Source of the DNA: Mytilus galloprovincialis
Taxonomy: Eukaryota > Mollusca > Bivalvia > Mytilida > Mytilidae
Reading direction: 5' to 3'
Length of the DNA: 64,000 nt
NCBI RefSeq assembly: GCF_965363235.1
Contig: NC_134845.1
Span: 27,840,524-27,904,523, forward strand
Positions 60,701-64,000 of the stretch are shown one piece after another (the first letter of the stretch is position 1; every line of letters begins with the position of its first letter). The notes under the pieces are model-generated. The model made no database searches and had not been told where the DNA came from. It saw nothing but the letters and a program-made list of their open reading frames with translations. The position numbers and the translations under genes were made by a program.

Positions 60701-61219
60701 CAAACAACAAAATTAATCAACTAATATTGGCGTTTGAGTGTCTGAAAATTTTACATACAAGTTATTTTCAAATGTACATTATAAATAACTTGAATGTTTA
60801 CAAAACACAATAAACATGAACCGACTGTTTACCAATTTATGAAAATGACATGTAACTTGTCATTCAATTCATTTCAACTGACAAGTACTAAAATAATTTT
60901 GATAGATATGTTGCTTCTTGTATCCGGCCAATGACTTATTGAATCTTCTTTTGTAAACAAGACAATTTCAAATACATAATCGTTGTGAATAAGACAAAAC
61001 AATGCTGGAAATTGTTAATCACTAACCTCCTCCACTTTTATAACATAAGTACGGGAATCTCCAGATATTTCCTAATCCAACTGCATATCCGATGCAAGTC
61101 AGGATGAAATCCATTCTTCCTTGCCAACCATCACGAGCTTTCGTTTTAGGAACAGGTGCTTGTTCCATCTTTTCCATAATAACAGAGTCGTCATCTTTAG
61201 AACTGCTATTACTTGACAT
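39571..61219 (-). CDS. SLC6 Na+/Cl- dependent transporter, glycine-transporter-like, copy B (13 coding exons)
   Basis: Joined exons: 61219-61027, 59588-59457, 57979-57739, 57491-57359, 54749-54615, 54083-53980, 53598-53474, 53130-53018, 46967-46836, 45617-45518, 45262-45162, 40300-40130, 39774-39571, about 627 codons plus stop. Exons 1-12 equal those of copy A in length and phase and no frame is broken, so both copies look functional. Same 12-helix plan and motifs ([14 protein letters not shown]149/C158, helix 6 [16 protein letters not shown]). Differences from copy A include FMEVAFGQF in helix 2, a re-written glycosylated loop 2, GLTF for GLAF before helix 8, cysteine 399 for glycine, EGDT for DGDT, and a longer tail. 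The gene is 21.6 kb against 16.4 kb because introns 8 and 11 took up repeats. Substrate is inferred, as for copy A. Confidence 0.92.
40130..40300 (-). CDS. Copy B coding exon 12 (helices 11-12)
   Basis: Encodes 57 codons ending NTEGDTIVE. Acceptor ATTTAG, donor GTAAGC. Confidence 0.92.
41139..41318 (+). repeat. Interspersed repeat, GCGCGTTTCGTC family, copy 4
   Basis: A full-length copy with a few more changes (core CGCCAGACGCGCATTTCATC), in intron 11 of copy B. Confidence 0.83.
42018..42185 (+). repeat. Array of ~35-bp units
   Basis: Five units of TTTCTTGCTATTGC followed by GCACAATACTGTGCAATTG. Each carries the small palindrome GCACAATACTGTGC. Confidence 0.9.
42186..42940 (+). repeat. Array of ~225-260-bp higher-order units
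   Basis: GACCAACTTGAAAACTGG recurs at about 42215, 42473 and 42697, and GTAGA(C/T)CAATTTGAAAACGGG at about 42346, 42606 and 42831. Each large unit is thus two related halves of about 130 bp. Confidence 0.88.
42945..43570 (+). repeat. Array of ~160-bp units
   Basis: Four units share CCTAAACTGTTGG, TGGTCATAAACCTTG and CTAAAGTTATAGTGCGAAAA, with gradual divergence between neighbours. Confidence 0.88.
44360..44660 (-). repeat. Two reversed copies of the GTATACTACTGTTGCC repeat
   Basis: At about 44375-44435 (GGCAACAGTAGTATACCGCTG) and 44530-44630 (GGCAACTGTGGTGGTATACAG), both followed by CATAAATCGAT. Relatives are at 1-120, 16380-16460, 20150-20230 and 32310-32380. Confidence 0.7.
45162..45262 (-). 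CDS. Copy B coding exon 11
   Basis: Encodes [20 protein letters not shown] through YVTPSVIF. Acceptor ATTTAG, donor GTAAGT. Confidence 0.92.
45518..45617 (-). CDS. Copy B coding exon 10 (helix 10)
   Basis: Encodes [20 protein letters not shown] and the rest of helix 10. Acceptor TTTCAG, donor GTAAGC. Confidence 0.92.
46213..46590 (-). pseudogene. Non-LTR retrotransposon RT C-terminal remnant
   Basis: Minus-strand frames contain [20 protein letters not shown], then YPRTIK and, after a frameshift, [19 protein letters not shown]. The PRT(I)...DWN.LP...SL.SFK pattern is typical of the C-terminal end of LINE-type ORF2 proteins. It is short, with stops and shifts, in intron 9 of copy B. Confidence 0.55.
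46836..46967 (-). CDS. Copy B coding exon 9
   Basis: Encodes [20 protein letters not shown] through GLPCITQ. Cysteine replaces the glycine of copy A. Acceptor TTTTAG, donor GTAGTT. Confidence 0.92.
47665..47855 (-). other. Conserved intronic block, copy B intron 8
   Basis: The counterpart of 17830-18020 in copy A, with the same CTGCTTCACCTGTCTTTG and GACGTTGTTGCCTGTC runs. See that entry for possible roles. Confidence 0.45.
48571..48652. mobile_element. Short hairpin MITE
   Basis: CAGGCACTTGTCTTAGAAAA at the left end faces TTTTCTGAGACAAGTGCTTG at the right, folding into an 82-bp hairpin. The same right end (TTTTCTGAGACAAGTGCCTG) appears near 46110-46131 in intron 9. Confidence 0.7.
50091..50258. 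mobile_element. 168-bp MITE with 16-17 bp terminal inverted repeats
   Basis: AGGGCTGTTCCAGAATT at the left faces AATTTCTGGAACAGCCT at the right, complementary apart from one base. The interior has no frame. Confidence 0.75.
50438..51410 (+). repeat. Non-coding repeat element with internal half-repeat
   Basis: It starts with the small palindrome AGGCTCTAAAGAGCCT. ATTGACTATAAAG(A/G)G(C/A)AATAACTCCTT occurs twice, at about 50665 and 51158. It contains GCCATCTTGGATGGTTGGCC. The overlapping frames here (50749-51057, 51012-51380, minus 50829-51304) are on both strands and reflect repeat sequence. I recall similar bivalve repeats. Confidence 0.6.
53018..53130 (-). CDS. Copy B coding exon 8 (helix 8)
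   Basis: Encodes [20 protein letters not shown] through YTIGLDSQ. Acceptor TTCAAG, donor GTAAGA. Confidence 0.92.
53474..53598 (-). CDS. Copy B coding exon 7 (helix 7)
   Basis: Encodes [20 protein letters not shown] through DEVVKQ. Acceptor TTTCAG, donor GTGATT. Confidence 0.92.
53980..54083 (-). CDS. Copy B coding exon 6 (helix 6)
   Basis: Encodes [19 protein letters not shown] then [16 protein letters not shown]; one isoleucine/leucine change from copy A. Acceptor TATTAG, donor GTAAAC. Confidence 0.92.
54615..54749 (-). CDS. Copy B coding exon 5 (helix 5)
   Basis: Encodes [20 protein letters not shown] through LADYQ, 45 codons. Donor GTAAGT. Confidence 0.92.
56520..57060 (+). repeat. Degenerate repeats in intron 4 of copy B
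   Basis: 56520-56650 is a poor copy of the GCGCGTTTCGTC family (GTCAGACGAGTGTTTCGTAT, CTTCATCAGTAACCCTCG). 56750-57060 has two related parts around GTGTGGAAAACTGACC and GTGTAAAACTGGTTTGCC and ends in four CAGA repeats and TGGTAGGGGACTAATAA. Confidence 0.55.
57359..57491 (-). CDS. Copy B coding exon 4 (helix 4)
   Basis: Encodes [20 protein letters not shown] and helix 4, ending KVLGK. Acceptor TTATAG, donor GTAAGA. Confidence 0.92.
57739..57979 (-). CDS. Copy B coding exon 3 (helix 3, loop 2)
   Basis: Encodes helix 3 and loop 2 with sequons NKT, NFT and NLT at the same three residue numbers as copy A (167, 172, 177), although the residues between them differ. Donor GA|GTAAGT. Confidence 0.92.
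59457..59588 (-). CDS. Copy B coding exon 2 (helix 2)
   Basis: Encodes [20 protein letters not shown] and [14 protein letters not shown]. Acceptor TTTCAG, donor GTATGA. Confidence 0.92.
60031..60120 (+). repeat. Interspersed repeat, GCGCGTTTCGTC family, short form
   Basis: Starts GTTATCAAAAGTACCAGAAT, core TACGCCAGACGCGCGTTTCG, ends CAGTGACGCTCATATC. In intron 1 of copy B, where copy A has the Penelope-like element. Confidence 0.8.
60285..60640 (+). repeat. SINE-like repeat in intron 1 of copy B
   Basis: TTGACCGTTATGGAATATCT, then ACGACGGGTGTCACATTTAA and GGGTTCGTGTTGTTCAGTTA, ending near CATCCTTCGTCTCTC. Related 3' parts occur at 24297-24430 and 39060-39170. The frame inside (60432-60665) is repeat sequence. 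Confidence 0.65.
61027..61219 (-). CDS. Copy B coding exon 1
   Basis: Encodes residues 1-64, with helix 1 ending CYKSGGG. Donor G|GTTAGT. The ATG follows a poly-pyrimidine TTTTTTGCAG acceptor by 14 bases. Confidence 0.93.
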
Positions 61220-64000
61220 TCTGGTATTTTAATCTGCAAAAAAAAAACCAAAAACATAAAGACTAGGAGTGTGGAACTGTTTCAATTCTGATTTTATGAC
61301 AAATTCAGAGGACTGCTAATTATACCAACATCTTTTTTTTACAAGAATGCGAATGAACATCTAAATGTCCCTATACATGTACTTATACTCTCTTATCAGA
61401 TACCAGCTTTATCAGGAAAATACAGGTATGTACCAGTTTAGTACAAGAATCGCTACATAAGATTTTGTCATCACAATGGCCACATTAATTTTCCTCGTTC
61501 CAAACACGTTGGTATCAAAGCTGAATTATTTAAATAAGTACTTAAATTGATGCATAAACTTGAAGTTTGCTTTTTTTTGGTAGCTAAACTATGATTTATA
61601 TATTACTTATTTTAGATCTATATGTAATCAAAACTGTCTTGAATATGATATTCAATAAACCTTTTGTTACCTATTTAAACCATGATTTAGTAATTAGCAA
61701 ATGATTGCAAACTGTTTCTTTTATAACGATATAGAGCACAAAGTTAATATCGATTTTATAGTAGACCTAGCAAACTTTATTGCTCTTTCTACACAATAAA
61801 TTAGAAATGATATAAAACAAATATTTCTGAAATATAAATTACTTGATAAAAAATAAAATTATAGGTATCCTCAATGCATACTCTGGTGACCACATATTTT
61901 TGTGTTAAAAATATCGTCCATTGTCAGAAATAAGCAGTTTGTTTACTTAAAATCTATTATTGGAATTTGAAATATGAAAATATCGTGAATGTTTTACATT
62001 CGCATACCACAGCCAATCAAATATTTGAAGATATAAATTAAGGTCGTCTAATCAAATATGCAAATTAACATTCAATCATTAGACAGAAAAGATTTACCCT
62101 AAATTATAGTAAATACAACCTTTGCTTATAATTTTATATTGTAACATTTAAAGTTAAATATCGTATCTACTGTTATCGTGTAAGCTTACTTACTTCATTA
62201 AAAACTTATTGTTCAGGTTAAAATCCTTATTATCAAGAGTTCAGAAGTTAGACGAATTTCATTCATAACAACATGATGTTTATGGGGTATTTGTTGTTTG
62301 GCATGTTTGATTAATTGCCAAGAGTAGTGGGATGAATGTTATTCCTAATAATTTAGTTCATTGTCCTTCTGATCAGTCATATTGGTGTGTAAACAGTAAG
62401 GTTACAAGGTTATTATTGATAGTATGCCTACCCCCTTTCTCATTCCATTTGACCATGAACTTTGTTTTTCCATATATATATATATATATCCACCTCCCCG
62501 TTTTCTAGCTCACAGGGTCAAATAAAAAGTTTTGAATCTCTCGGGTGGTTTTCATCTTCTTCAATTTAAAATTCAAATCAATTAAGACATTCACAAAAGT
62601 GCATGCATTTTACTTTTTTTTTTTTTAAATATTTTACACCTGCTCATTTACGACTTGAACCTTTCATGATGTCCTTATCATACAGTTATAAACCACAAGT
62701 TATTCTTATGCGCAACAATGTACCCTGTCATAGATTATTCCAAAGTATATCATTTGTAAAGCATAACGCATAAAAAATGACGTACTTCTCTAACTGTGCA
62801 CCATCTGACATCATATCGCACTGATACAATACATTTTAACATTTTCATATTACTGTTATGCTAGTATAAAGATATTTTTTTAATGTGATAGACAAATAAA
62901 TAAAACATAGCATTAAATTCAAACTCTACATTAAGAACATTAGCGTCATGTAAGAGGGATATCAATTGACATTCTTTATCAAGAAAGAAAAAAAATCATC
63001 TCGTGTTCCACACACGACACAGACAGAAGGTCAAACCTAGAAAGATCAGCGTTATATATGTACAGTGACGTTAACATCGCAAAATTACCGAGCATAGGAG
63101 ACTCTGAGATAGCAGATGAGACTGTGTAAATGATTACCAATCCTTTTGTTGTTTATTGTATGAACTACCTTTTATCATAAATATTAGACCTTCCAGTTCA
63201 ATTTCAATTACACTTCAGAGGCATATATTGGGTACTTATGCTTGACATAAGATATAGGCATTTTGTAGAAAATCCACTTCATTTGCCCCTTGTTCTTTGA
63301 TATTTTATAATTCGGTACTTATTCGATAAAGGATCACTGCAAAAATTTAATTTTAGACAAAAACATGCACAAATATCGACCTATTCAATTTAAGATATAT
63401 GTACAAAATGGTAGGTCTCTTTTCATTCAGTATCAGTATAGATGCATAAATGTTTCACAATACACAACGGTCATGGATTAAAATATTTCAATGTAAAAAA
63501 TGTATCGCTTTTACTTTATGAACTGTTTAAAATACGTAAATGAGTGATACGTAGACCTTAAATTATAATGAGTACAGTTTAAGAAGATTACAATAAAACA
63601 AATTAAAACATTTCATTGATAAATCATTTGAGTAATATATTCTGCATCTGTATCTCATGCAAAACGATTTAGTCTTTCTCAACAAAAATAAATCTAACAA
63701 ATGCTGATATAGTATGCATTATAAATATTATAACATAGTGCATTCCACAAGTCCATCCCTAGTTGCACTTTTATTATGCAGATTCGTCAAATACACGAGA
63801 TGAACTCCTGATGGAGTTTAGAGAAGCGTACCGTCGATTTCAGTGCACACGACGATTATATTCCTATATGTATATAAATAAAATCAGGACGCACTTGAAA
63901 ATAAACAATAACCTGTGATAGCAAACATACAGATCGTACAGTCAGCTATGCAAAACAACTAAAGTTCGTACATAATTCAAATTTCTGCTGATGTTGCATG
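61220..64000. other. Upstream region of copy B and right flank
   Basis: 61233-61220 is the 5' UTR end after a splice acceptor. 61320-62850 aligns by eye with 29880-31560 upstream of copy A, including a GTAAGT donor at 62193 on the minus strand, a (TA)n run near 62474-62490 and a single 75-bp-family unit at 62775-62843. After about 62950 I find no match to the start of unit 2 and no gene; the sequence is AT-rich to the end. Confidence 0.55.
62775..62843 (+). repeat. Single unit of the 75-bp minisatellite family
   Basis: Shares GACGTACTTCTCTAACTGT and ATATCGCACTGATACAATAC-type blocks with the four-unit array at 31267-31565, at the same relative position upstream of its gene. Confidence 0.75.

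Overview
This is AT-rich eukaryotic nuclear DNA. Its genes have GT/AG introns and it is crowded with short interspersed repeats and transposon remnants. Several of those repeats (for example the family with the core CGCGCGTTTCGTCTAC-like box, and short hairpin elements) look like ones I know from mytilid mussel genomes. My best reading of the source is a marine bivalve, probably a mussel. That assignment rests on memory of repeat families and on protein character, not on a search.

The window holds two head-to-tail copies of a solute carrier 6 (SLC6) sodium- and chloride-dependent neurotransmitter/amino-acid transporter gene on the minus strand. I reconstructed 13 coding exons in each (13419-29784 and 39571-61219). 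Every internal exon has the same length and phase in both copies, all junctions are canonical, and both predict full 12-helix transporters (about 621 and 627 residues). By eye they are nearest to the glycine-transporter branch. Their flanks and introns are also recognisably homologous. The window therefore reads as a tandem duplication of roughly 31 kb: unit 1 from about base 700 or earlier to about 31790, unit 2 from about 31790 to about 62950.

Unit 1 also carries an intact, intronless, 560-residue B-box/coiled-coil/beta-propeller protein gene (TRIM-like, no RING; 6048-7730, minus). The matching interval of unit 2 (about 34.0-35.7 kb) is several kb shorter and lacks it. Between this gene and the transporter lies a small coding-looking remnant (about 8047-8425) with a triplicated end. 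Its unit 2 counterpart is broken.

Most of the size difference between the two transporter genes comes from mobile DNA. Intron 1 of copy A holds a broken Penelope-like retroelement (reverse transcriptase plus GIY-YIG endonuclease) between two 160-bp inverted arms. In copy B, intron 11 holds a 2-kb composite repeat element with nested tandem arrays, intron 9 a non-LTR retrotransposon scrap, and intron 8 a 3.6-kb insertion. Upstream of copy A a 75-bp motif is amplified to four tandem units, where copy B has one. A conserved splice donor upstream of each ATG, together with an acceptor just before it, suggests a separate non-coding first exon.

No tRNA, rRNA, CRISPR array or bacterial-type feature was seen. 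Other open frames were judged fortuitous or repeat-derived.
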